Assembly: GCA_001302245.1 (NCBI GenBank)
Contig: LGYU01000013.1
Span: 248,001 to 312,000, forward strand
From: Chitinophagaceae bacterium PMP191F
GTDB lineage: Bacteria > Bacteroidota > Bacteroidia > Chitinophagales > Chitinophagaceae
Length of the DNA: 64,000 bases
Direction of reading: 5' to 3'
The notes beneath the pieces are model-generated. The model did not search any database, was not told the DNA's origin, and worked only from the letters and a program-made list of their open reading frames with translations. The position numbers were made by a program, and so were the translations under genes. The number at the start of each line of letters is the position of its first letter. Positions within the stretch are counted from its first letter, which is position 1. Below are positions 17,649 to 25,036 of this stretch, in pieces.

Positions 17649-18133
17649 AACGGAAGTGCTTTTTTTAGATTTAATTAAAAAATATTTATACTCGTTGAAA
17701 TTTATTTATCAGTTTGTATATTTTTTTAACGAGGCGCTAAGATACAGTTAGTTTATAATCCGCAAAACGGAAAAAACGACTGCTATCAATTATTCCTGGA
17801 TTAATGAAGATGACCTATCCGCCTGTTGGGGTGAATATTTTCAATATGGAAGAAGCATCGTGCAGCGAACACCTGCCGGGGATGGCAGGATGGTGCAGGA
17901 CAAATGTAAGATTTTTTTGAGTTAATGGCCTGAATAGTCAGTAGTGAATTGTGAATGGTTCCAAAAGGTTCTCAGGATGAGTGGTGAGTGGAATTTGAAA
18001 ATGAGTTGCTGATGACTGGATGGTTTGATTGTTTAATGGTTTGGTGTTGCCGGGTATTCGGCTTACTGCTCAAAGCTCACAGTTGGCCGGCTTTTCAGAC
18101 TTCAGGCCCCGTACTTCGGTCTTCCAGACTTTC
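17649..18133. other. Intergenic stretch without genes
   Basis: The left part is the 5' UTR and promoter area of fbaA. A further minus-strand TACATTTG (17901-17908) is an exact -7 match without an assignable transcript. The right part (17983-18130) is one copy of a dispersed degenerate repeat also found at 35886-36009. No coding potential seen. Confidence 0.5.
17983..18130. repeat. Dispersed intergenic repeat, copy 1
   Basis: It shares ordered blocks with 35886-36009: GGTGAGTGGAATTTGA, ATGGTTTGATTGTTT, a GTTGCC...GTATT block, AGCTCACAG and CTTTTCAGAC, with small substitutions between copies. GAATTTGAAAATGAG also occurs exactly at 37293-37307. Both long copies sit just past the 3' end of a gene. 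Confidence 0.5.
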
Positions 18134-19231
18134 TCAATCCTCAAACCTTCCCAAATTTTTCTGGATCAGTGCCAGGTTCTTTTGCAGGGTTTGTTTCAGT
18201 TGGCGTTTTACAACCTGTCCCATGGAGCTGCATTTATAAAAGGCGGGGTTCTGGAAATAATCACCCAGCTCGGTTTTGAGTTCCTGTAGTTTTGCGGGAG
18301 TGGAAATATTGTCTTTGGCCATAATATTCAATAGTTCCATCAGTCTGAAGCGTGATGAAGCAACGCGAAATGCCATCATGGTACGTTCTTCCGTTTGGTA
18401 TTGCTGAATACTGTCTTTATTCAGGTGTTTAATACAAAGCTGTACCAGTTCGTTATTTTCTTTGAAAAACTGTGGCAGATACATGCTTTTACGCCCTTCG
18501 TACGATTGCTGATCAAAGTCAATGGCGCGGATGCGGTATTGATAATCTTCGATATCCGGTGTTATGTTGAAAACAAAATTGTAGGAGCGCATATCGCCCA
18601 GCAGACGTACAAAACAACGTTCGTTGAACTTTACAAATTCCTTGGCCAGCCTGATCTTGTTGATAGAAGGATCGTGCAATTGTGTTTTAATGAAAACATC
18701 ACCAGGTATACCGGGAATATGTTCCTCTACCAGTGTATTGCCATTGGTGAGGAATGTAATGCGGTTGGGAGACAACAGGTGTTCCAGTTCAAGACCATAA
18801 ACGCGGGAGGCATCGGCAATTTTGATGTAATAATGATCATAATTGTCGTTGAACTTATTAATGATGCGGATACGGAAAGGTTGTGAATTGCCAAAACTGC
18901 AGAAATCAATACGTGCCACATCCAGGTGTTTGGTAAAGGTAAGATCGCCTTCAGTGCGCAGGATAGCATACATTTTCACCAGTCCTTCGCGGATGAATTC
19001 CCAGTCGCGCATGTCGTATGATACCTGTTCCCACAGCGTATCATTACCCGCTTTATCTTTCAGCGGAATAGAGTAGGTGATGTTCAGCAGATCATTGTAA
19101 GATACCGGCAATTTCACTTCACGCCCATGATTTTTCAAATAGCCACGCAAAGTATCCTGTACGGGATACATCGGTTTTTTACGCGAAGGCTTATTCGGGT
19201 CCTGCGATTGCTGCAGCATCGTAATACTCAT
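18134..19231 (-). CDS. Hypothetical protein with kinase-like motifs
   Basis: A 365-residue protein of no named family I recognise. The order of motifs matches a protein-kinase/aminoglycoside-phosphotransferase-like fold: YYIKIAD (Lys137, possible ATP-binding Lys), a Glu in YGLELEH (148-150), a hinge-like LVEEHIPG (168-174), a catalytic-loop-like LLGDMRSYNFVF (Asp213 and Asn218, five residues apart as in DxxxxN) and IRAIDFDQ (Asp238, metal-site-like). It has no signal peptide or membrane segment, so it is cytoplasmic. It appears to stand alone. The kinase assignment is my inference from motif spacing; substrate and activity are unknown. Confidence 0.65.
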   Translation of the reverse strand: MSITMLQQSQDPNKPSRKKPMYPVQDTLRGYLKNHGREVKLPVSYNDLLNITYSIPLKDKAGNDTLWEQVSYDMRDWEFIREGLVKMYAILRTEGDLTFTKHLDVARIDFCSFGNSQPFRIRIINKFNDNYDHYYIKIADASRVYGLELEHLLSPNRITFLTNGNTLVEEHIPGIPGDVFIKTQLHDPSINKIRLAKEFVKFNERCFVRLLGDMRSYNFVFNITPDIEDYQYRIRAIDFDQQSYEGRKSMYLPQFFKENNELVQLCIKHLNKDSIQQYQTEERTMMAFRVASSRFRLMELLNIMAKDNISTPAKLQELKTELGDYFQNPAFYKCSSMGQVVKRQLKQTLQKNLALIQKNLGRFED

Positions 19232-19306
19232 GCCTCAATTTAAAGACAATTCAGCAATTGCAGGTCCGGGAGTATGGTGATTTCTGTAATCTGCCGGGAG
19301 CATTAG

Positions 19307-20092
19307 TTACAACAGGTTATGTAGCAATGAAGAAAAATACAGCGGAGCCTGTTGCAGCCTGCTGCCATACCAACTGAAATATTCGCCGTTCACCAGCAGG
19401 ATCTTTGTATCCGGCAGCAGTTGTTGCAGGGCATCGGCATGCTGTTGTTTGAAAGGATAAGGCTCGGAAGAAAGCAGTAACAGCTCACAGCGGGATTGCT
19501 GCAATTGTTCAATGGTAATAGCCGGATAGCGGGTAGTGTTGCCAAAAAGATTGTGAAGACCACACCGGTTCAGCATATCATGAATAAAAGTATCACCTCC
19601 CACCGTCATCCAGGGATCTTTCCAGATCAGGTAGGCTGTACGAAGTGCATTGCCGGGTTGTTGCAATGATTGAAATGCCTGGGTAGCAGTGTGGATGATC
19701 TCAGCAGCACGGGCATCAGTACCGGTCAGGGCGCCTACTGCCTGGATCATATTCAGTGCCTGAGGAAGTGTATTGACATCACTTACCCATACAGGGTAAT
19801 GCCGGGCCAATGCTTCTACCTGTTCACGTACATTTTCTTCTTTGTTGGCAAGTATAAGATCGGGCTGTAACTGATCAATCATCTCCATGCGGATGTTTTT
19901 GGTACCGCCGATCCTGGTTTTACTCCGAAACCATTGTTCGGGATGCACGCAGAATTTGGTGATGCCTGCAACAGCATGATCCAAGCCCAATGCAGCCAGT
20001 AATTCAGTTTGTGACGGAACAAGCGAAATGATCCGGCCCGGAAGGACGTTCACCTCAATGGTTCTGTTAAGCTGGTCTGTAAAAAAAGGCAT
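19307..20092 (-). CDS. Cobalamin/helical-backbone metal-receptor binding protein (BtuF-like)
   Basis: A 261-residue protein of the ABC-transporter periplasmic-binding type III fold (BtuF/FepB-like). Motifs are RIISLVPSQTELLAALG, VAGITKFCVHPEQW, GGTKNIRMEMIDQLQPDLILANKEEN and the C-lobe YLIWKDPWMTVGGDTFIHDML, typical of the cobalamin-binding subgroup. The N-terminus (MPFFTDQLNRTIEV) lacks a signal peptide or lipobox, and no ABC permease or ATPase gene adjoins it. It may be cytoplasmic or have a sensing role. The cargo is not provable from sequence. Confidence 0.75.
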   Translation of the reverse strand: MPFFTDQLNRTIEVNVLPGRIISLVPSQTELLAALGLDHAVAGITKFCVHPEQWFRSKTRIGGTKNIRMEMIDQLQPDLILANKEENVREQVEALARHYPVWVSDVNTLPQALNMIQAVGALTGTDARAAEIIHTATQAFQSLQQPGNALRTAYLIWKDPWMTVGGDTFIHDMLNRCGLHNLFGNTTRYPAITIEQLQQSRCELLLLSSEPYPFKQQHADALQQLLPDTKILLVNGEYFSWYGSRLQQAPLYFSSLLHNLL

Positions 20093-20181
20093 CCGGGCGT
20101 TGATTTATACGCTGCAAGTTACAATGTGGCCCGTAAGGAATAAGAATAAGGAAAAATCAATGTGGGGAAGAATACCGCTGC

Positions 20182-20221
20182 TACCCCCTGCTAAATCAAA
20201 AGAGCACTTAGCAGGAGGGTA
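20182..20221. repeat. Long hairpin upstream of the BtuF-like gene
   Basis: TACCCCCTGCTAA (20182-20194) pairs with TTAGCAGGAGGGTA (20208-20221) with one bulged base, around a 13-base loop. No T-run follows on either strand. The conserved B12-box of cobalamin riboswitches was not found. Confidence 0.5.
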
Positions 20222-20399
20222 TTGGAGTTAAAGCAGACGGTTCTTAACACACAGGAATTGGAAAACCTTGGTTTTTTTCGGACGTTGGATTTTTAAAAAC
20301 GGTTAATCTAGGATACGTTACGGTTCTTCACACGGACATTGAATAATGGTTGATGGTTTCGTTCTTTGGATAATGGATCGTGATACCGGATTTTAAAAA

Positions 20400-20502
20400 T
20401 GAAGTTGATTGATACTGGATTTTTTGGATTTTCTGGATATTGGACACGGTTTTGGTCTTTACCGGATATTGGAATGATTGATTTCGTTATCAATCAACTT
20501 CA
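20400..20502. repeat. 15-bp inverted repeat enclosing a GGAT-rich segment
   Basis: TGAAGTTGATTGATA (20400-20414) is exactly inverted at 20488-20502. The 73 bases between are low-complexity, with recurring GGAT. It looks like a small non-coding repeat element. Confidence 0.45.
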
Positions 20503-20569
20503 ATACAAAAGTATATCCACAGCCAAATGTTAACAAGAGCAGAAACTCTCGATTTAAATTGTTCGGTAT

Positions 20570-20847
20570 TTACTTGCCGTATAGTAGGTTTTCAGTGGAT
20601 TTGCTGGTAATACTTCTGTAAAAGAATGGTATAATTACGATATTCCGCTTTAGAGGTGCGTAACCGGTATTGACATATAGTGTTTTAATGTTATAATATG
20701 CCTGTTGAAAAAGCGGATTTCCACATGTGTGGAAGCGGTAAAAAACGTAGAATAACTGCATCAGGGTATCCTTTTTGGCATAGGTTTTTTGCCCGTTAGC
20801 GGTCACCGGGGCCGATAACAGTGCAGCGCTGCCATATTTTACTCACA
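20570..20847 (-). pseudogene. Possible degraded small coding segment
   Basis: An open minus-strand frame encodes a protein-like sequence (SAALLSAPVTANGQKTYAKK, then DTLMQLFYVFYRFHTCGNPL) but has no ATG; the only starts are GTG (20806) or none before the upstream TGA. A neighbouring frame upstream also looks protein-like. It may be the tail of a frameshifted gene or chance. No homology recognised. Confidence 0.22.
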
Positions 20848-20917
20848 GTATGGTAAATGCCATCGATGCGAAGAAATACTACAGTGTTGTATAAACCGGC
20901 AGAGGCTGTTGCAGTAT

Positions 20918-21352
20918 TTACCTGCAACCAGTATTATTTACCAGTAATACAAGGCTGAGATTGCTGCCGGTGTAGAATGTACCACCTGTTACGCCACCCA
21001 CATTGGATACACAACCTCCGTCATAGGTGTAAGTGCTGTTCCAGAAATCGAGCGTGGTGCAACTGCCGCTGATGACACTTACAATTACTTTGGCAGCCAC
21101 AAAGGTCTGGGTATCGGTAACAGATGAACCGGCAGTAGCTGTACGTGAAGTACCACCCTGAAAATTATTGGAGGCATCATAATACGAAAGACCAATGGTA
21201 ACGGTGTTGCTGGTAGAGTTTTGAATGTTAATGCTGGTATGTGGAGGCTTTGCGGTGGCACTACCCGGTGTACGATAAGTAAGAGTAACGAAGGCCGTGA
21301 GGAAAATAGTCAGTAACAGCAGTATAGCTGCAGCAGAAAGAATCTTTTTCAT
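20918..21352 (-). CDS. Small exported hypothetical protein
   Basis: 144 residues starting at ATG 21352, which places a Lys-Lys-Ile and a strongly hydrophobic stretch (AAAILLLLTIFLTAFVTL) at the N-terminus as signal peptide or membrane anchor. The mature part is Thr/Ser/Gly/Asn-rich (SINIQNSTSNTVTIGLSYYD, NNFQGGTSRTATAGSSVTD) and contains three cysteines that could form disulfides. It reads like a small beta-rich surface protein. No family recognised. It lies downstream of the cystathionine beta-synthase-like gene, but that gene's terminator intervenes on the upstream side. Confidence 0.6.
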   Translation of the reverse strand: MKKILSAAAILLLLTIFLTAFVTLTYRTPGSATAKPPHTSINIQNSTSNTVTIGLSYYDASNNFQGGTSRTATAGSSVTDTQTFVAAKVIVSVISGSCTTLDFWNSTYTYDGGCVSNVGGVTGGTFYTGSNLSLVLLVNNTGCR

Positions 21353-21476
21353 ACAAATAAGGTTAAGTGATCTGTAATTAGTACTGATTAAAAGATAGTT
21401 CTTTTTGCTGCAATAAAATGTTAACGGAGATGAATGAACGCTTACATACAAGTGAACCTGTAGACGGGCAGGTACG

Positions 21477-21514
21477 AAAAAAGAGCGTGGATACAATACT
21501 GTGGTCCACGCTCT
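21477..21514 (-). terminator. Terminator of the CBS-domain PLP enzyme gene
   Basis: AGAGCGTGG (21482-21490) pairs with CCACGCTCT (21506-21514) around a 15-base loop. The minus strand then reads five Ts. Confidence 0.7.
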
Positions 21515-21534
21515 GGCTATAAAAAATGCAGTTT

Positions 21535-22896
21535 TTAGCTTCCCAGTGCCTGAATCACATCGTATTTGGTGAGAATATGGTAATTACCGGCTTCGTCTTT
21601 ACTCAATACAGCACCGTTGTCTTTATTGATCAGGGTGCGCAGTTTTTCAATTGGGGTGTTAAATTCCACTACCGGAAAAGATGATTCCATTACACTGCTA
21701 ACGGTGGCGGTGCGGATATCCGGATCAGAGAACACTTTCTGGAACAAACCGCTTTCGCTGATAGCACCAATAGGGCTATTGTCCCTTACCACGGGAATGT
21801 GTTCAATATCGTAACGTTTCATCAGTTCCACTGCCTCTGCCACTGTATGATCGGGAGTAATGGAAACAAGTTTTTTACCGGCCCCACGACCGTTCACGAT
21901 GTCTTTGAATGTTTTTACATCCAGGAATCCACGTTCCATCATCCACTGGTCGTTGTATATTTTGGCCACATAACGGCTGCCGTGATCGTGGAAGATACAC
22001 ACTACCACGTCGTCTTTCTTCAGACGGTCTTTCAGTTGCATCAGCCCCTGTAAACAACTACCCGCGCTGTAACCGCAGAACAGGCCTTCTTCTTTGGCAA
22101 TGCGACGTGCCATGATAGCACCGTCTTTGTCTGTAACTTGTTCAAAATGATCAATAACGCTCATATCATAGTTCTCAGGAACAAAGTCTTCACCAAAGCC
22201 TTCGGAAATATACGGATGCACTTCGTTCATGTCTATTTCACCTGTACGGAAGTATTTGGTAAGGAGTGAACCGTATACGTCAATGGCCCATACCTGTATA
22301 TCGGGATTTTTCTCTTTCAGGTACATGGCTGTGCCGGTAACAGTACCGCCGGTACCGGCAGTACATACCAGGTGTGTGATCTTTCCGTCGGTTTGTTTCC
22401 ACAATTCAGGTCCTGTGGTTTCGTAATGGGCCAGCCTGTTAGCCAGGTTATCGTACTGGTTGCAGTGAAAAGAGTTGGGAATTTCCCTTGCCAGGCGGCG
22501 TGCTACAGAATAATAGGAGCGTGGGTCATCGGGATCAACGTTAGTGGGACATACAATTACCTCGGCGCCTACGGCTTTCAGGATATCCATTTTCTCTTTG
22601 GATTGTTTGTCAGTAGTGGTAAAGATACATTTGTAACCTTTTACGCAGGCTGCCAGCGCCAGTCCCATACCGGTATTACCACTGGTACATTCGATAATGG
22701 TGCCGCCGGGTTTGATCTTTCCTTCCTGTTCAGCTACCTCCAGCATTTTCAGCGCCATGCGGTCTTTGATAGAATTACCGGGATTAAAGTAATCTACTTT
22801 AGCCAGGATAGTACCGGGCAGATCGCGGGTAATTTTATTCAGCTTAATCAATGGTGTATTACCAATCGTTTCGAGTATGTTGTTCTTTATATCCAT
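21535..22896 (-). CDS. Cystathionine beta-synthase (PLP domain plus CBS pair)
   Basis: A PLP-dependent beta-replacement enzyme of 453 residues: a cysteine synthase/cystathionine beta-synthase fold II domain (about 1-325) followed by two CBS motifs (about 330-453). The PLP lysine is in NPGNSIKDR (Lys44), and the phosphate loop is SGNTGMG (72-78). GTGGTVTG and FCGYSAGSC are further active-site motifs. The C-terminal CBS pair (SITPDHTVAEAVELM; VVEFNTPIEKL) is the regulatory module of CBS. ATG 22896 was preferred to TTG 22911 because a TACCTTTG promoter at 22917-22924 leaves the TTG at the transcription start. It could act in sulfur transfer from homocysteine, or as a cysteine synthase. Confidence 0.88.
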   Translation of the reverse strand: MDIKNNILETIGNTPLIKLNKITRDLPGTILAKVDYFNPGNSIKDRMALKMLEVAEQEGKIKPGGTIIECTSGNTGMGLALAACVKGYKCIFTTTDKQSKEKMDILKAVGAEVIVCPTNVDPDDPRSYYSVARRLAREIPNSFHCNQYDNLANRLAHYETTGPELWKQTDGKITHLVCTAGTGGTVTGTAMYLKEKNPDIQVWAIDVYGSLLTKYFRTGEIDMNEVHPYISEGFGEDFVPENYDMSVIDHFEQVTDKDGAIMARRIAKEEGLFCGYSAGSCLQGLMQLKDRLKKDDVVVCIFHDHGSRYVAKIYNDQWMMERGFLDVKTFKDIVNGRGAGKKLVSITPDHTVAEAVELMKRYDIEHIPVVRDNSPIGAISESGLFQKVFSDPDIRTATVSSVMESSFPVVEFNTPIEKLRTLINKDNGAVLSKDEAGNYHILTKYDVIQALGS

Positions 22897-22916
22897 AAGT
22901 GATCGTTTCAACCGTC

Positions 22917-22924
22917 CAAAGGTA
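22917..22924 (-). promoter_or_regulatory. -7 element of the CBS gene
   Basis: Minus strand TACCTTTG matches TAnnTTTG, 20 bases before the ATG at 22896. Confidence 0.5.
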
Positions 22925-23281
22925 GTATTTTGGCCGCTGTCGGCACAGAAAGGAAATCCGGAGACTGTAATGCACCCGTATCAGGCAACACAGATCGATC
23001 ATTTACTACTGGATACCGTTCAATGAAAAAGCCGGTGAGATATTGTGTGTTTATTGAGACAAGCAGCCTTCCAGGCATATGAAAAATCAGCAGTACAGCA
23101 TTGATTTATTCACCACTCACCATACTGTTTTGTTTGTGTTAATTTTTTGTTCCTGTATATTCGATCGTTTGTCATGGCATGTTTCCGCTCCAAATATTTA
23201 TACTGAAAGTTGAAGCAGTTATGCTTTACAGCTATTACCTTTATCGTTTTCTGAAACTATATACATAAATTAAAGTACGGA
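22925..23281. other. Divergent intergenic stretch
   Basis: Upstream regions of the CBS gene (minus) and the SET-domain gene (plus). A near-consensus TACCTTTA at 23236-23243, with TTG at 23210-23212, may be the SET gene promoter. Nothing else seen. Confidence 0.4.
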
Positions 23282-23830
23282 ATGGCATTACTGGAAAAGC
23301 ACCTGGAGGTAAAACGTTCTACAATTCCCGGGGCAGGCAAAGGTTTGTTTACCAAAAAAGAAATTGCAAAAGGAACACACATTGTTGAGTACAAAGGTAA
23401 AGTGACCACCTGGAAAGAAGCGGATCACCGCGATGGTAAAAATGGTTATATCTACTATGTAAAACGCAATCATGTTATTGATGCATCCAACGATCCCAAA
23501 GCGTTGGCCCGTTATGCAAATGATGCCCGTGGTCTGCAGAAAGTAAAAGGAAAACTGAACAATGCAGAGTATCTGGAAGAAGGTGTACGCACTTTTATAG
23601 TGGCTACCACTACTATTCCGGCGGGTAGTGAAATACTGGTGGGATATGGCAAAGAGTATTGGGATGCGATCAAGTTCAATATAAAGCTGGAAGAAAAAGA
23701 AGCACGTGATGCAGCTAAAAAGGCAAAGAGTGCAACGAAAAAGAATGGTACTAAAGTAAAAGTGAAAACTGCTTCTGCTTCAGTAACCAAAAAAGGCACC
23801 GCCAAAAAGAAGAAGGCTAAAAAGAAATAA
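23282..23830 (+). CDS. SET-domain protein with lysine-rich tail
   Basis: A probable protein lysine methyltransferase of 182 residues. The SET fold is recognisable: GAGKGLFTKKEIAKGTHIVE (SET start, residues 17-36), the internal RYANDARG (78-85) in place of the eukaryotic RFINHSC motif, and GSEILVGYGKEYW (115-127), the equivalent of GEELTYDYG that completes the pseudoknot. Residues about 136-182 form a highly basic Lys/Ala/Thr tail reminiscent of histone H1 or bacterial histone-like tails, likely DNA- or RNA-binding. It is cytoplasmic and stands alone with its own terminator. The substrate is unknown; its own tail is a candidate. Confidence 0.82.
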   Translation: MALLEKHLEVKRSTIPGAGKGLFTKKEIAKGTHIVEYKGKVTTWKEADHRDGKNGYIYYVKRNHVIDASNDPKALARYANDARGLQKVKGKLNNAEYLEEGVRTFIVATTTIPAGSEILVGYGKEYWDAIKFNIKLEEKEARDAAKKAKSATKKNGTKVKVKTASASVTKKGTAKKKKAKKK

Positions 23831-23850
23831 TTATATTTGATATTTATCAA

Positions 23851-23887
23851 TAACGCTGTTGCTTACATGTAACAGCGTTATTTTTTT
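23851..23887 (+). terminator. Terminator after the SET-domain gene
   Basis: TAACGCTGTT pairs perfectly with AACAGCGTTA (23851-23880) around a 10-base loop, followed by seven Ts. Confidence 0.88.
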
Positions 23888-24020
23888 GATTATACCTGTG
23901 GTCATGCGTAATAGCATTTTAACCTCAATTTGCATTTTAGCGAACTATTCCCTGCAGGCAGTATTAAAATAAAAATCAGAACTTCATAGACGTAGAAAAG
24001 CATTGCAGATATCAGAAAGC

Positions 24021-24677
24021 ATGAAGAAAGTTTATTTTATCAGTGGTCTTGCAGCGGATCGCCGGGTGTTTAAACATATCCGGTTACCGGAAGGGTATGA
24101 AGCAGTTCATCTTGATTGGATTGATCCTGAACGTGGAGAAAGCCTGGCTTGTTATGCCATGCGTCTTGCCGGTTCCATTGAACGTGATCAACCATTTATA
24201 CTGGTAGGACTTTCTATGGGAGGAATGATTGCAACAGAAATTGCAAGGGAATTAAAACCTTCCGCACTGATACTGCTATCCAGTGTACCGTTGTCGGGAC
24301 ATTTGCCTGGTTACTTCAGGGTTGCGGCAGCCTTGCGGTTGCATAAGATTGTTCCTATAAAACTGGTGAAGGCCTCGGCTAAAATGAAACGGTTATTTAC
24401 CGTAGAAACCAGCGAAGACAAGAAAATGCTGCGACAGATTATCCAGGAAAGTGACGACCGTTTTATCCGCTGGGCCATGGGGGCTATTTTAAAATGGCGC
24501 AATACGGAATTGCCTGCAGTCTATACGCATATACATGGTACGCGCGATGAAGTATTGCCGGTACGTTATACACAACCCACACATATTATTCAGAAAGCCG
24601 GTCATTTGTTGGTAATGACCAATGCCCGCGAAGTAAACCGCATTATTGCTGAAGCCTTGCAGAAGGTAGCTGTGTAA
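24021..24677 (+). CDS. Alpha/beta hydrolase
   Basis: A 218-residue serine hydrolase. It has the nucleophile elbow GLSMGG, a putative acid in GTRDEVLP and a catalytic His in QKAGHLLV, in the right order for the alpha/beta fold. No signal peptide, so cytoplasmic. ATG 24021 was chosen over a TTG at 24003 because the sequence MKKVYFISGLAADRR starts the first beta-strand directly. The substrate is unknown, and the gene has no obvious operon partners. Confidence 0.8.
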   Translation: MKKVYFISGLAADRRVFKHIRLPEGYEAVHLDWIDPERGESLACYAMRLAGSIERDQPFILVGLSMGGMIATEIARELKPSALILLSSVPLSGHLPGYFRVAAALRLHKIVPIKLVKASAKMKRLFTVETSEDKKMLRQIIQESDDRFIRWAMGAILKWRNTELPAVYTHIHGTRDEVLPVRYTQPTHIIQKAGHLLVMTNAREVNRIIAEALQKVAV

Positions 24678-25036
24678 CAGATAATAGATCAATGTCGTTT
24701 AATTAAACTGTTTTTGCCACCAGGGCACAAAGACAGTAAGTGACACAGATGCTTTTTCTTTATACATACTTTGAGTTCAGGAGCTTTCGTTGCAGGCTAA
24801 AAAGGTGCCTGCTTTTTTGCAGGATTTATCGTACGTTTTTACCTGCCGGTTTCATGATATTTTTACCGGGTTGCAACCTTCTTGGCTGCCATATTGTGTG
24901 TGCTGTTTTTTGTTTAAAAAACAAACTTTTTTCTTCCTTGCCATCGCTTACATTTGCTGCCCTGAAACCGGGCATCTGTTGATTGAAATATAATGTTAAA
25001 TGTCTGAAAATCAGGAATGTATATAATCAAAAGATC
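24678..25036. other. Intergenic stretch
   Basis: No gene, terminator or clear promoter is visible; the short open frames have no coding character. A weak CCTGC-TTTTTT-GCAGG dyad lies near 24808-24823. Confidence 0.35.

Larger units (their letters stand above)
20093..20917. other. Long intergenic stretch with repeats and a possible gene remnant
   Basis: It holds a long hairpin (20182-20221), a GGAT-rich low-complexity segment framed by a 15-bp inverted repeat (20400-20502), and a possible decayed coding segment (20570-20847, minus). No intact recognisable gene is seen. Confidence 0.5.

Noticed and set aside
20093-20230. Cobalamin riboswitch upstream of the BtuF-like gene
   Set aside because: There is a long hairpin, but no B12-box or other conserved core segments.
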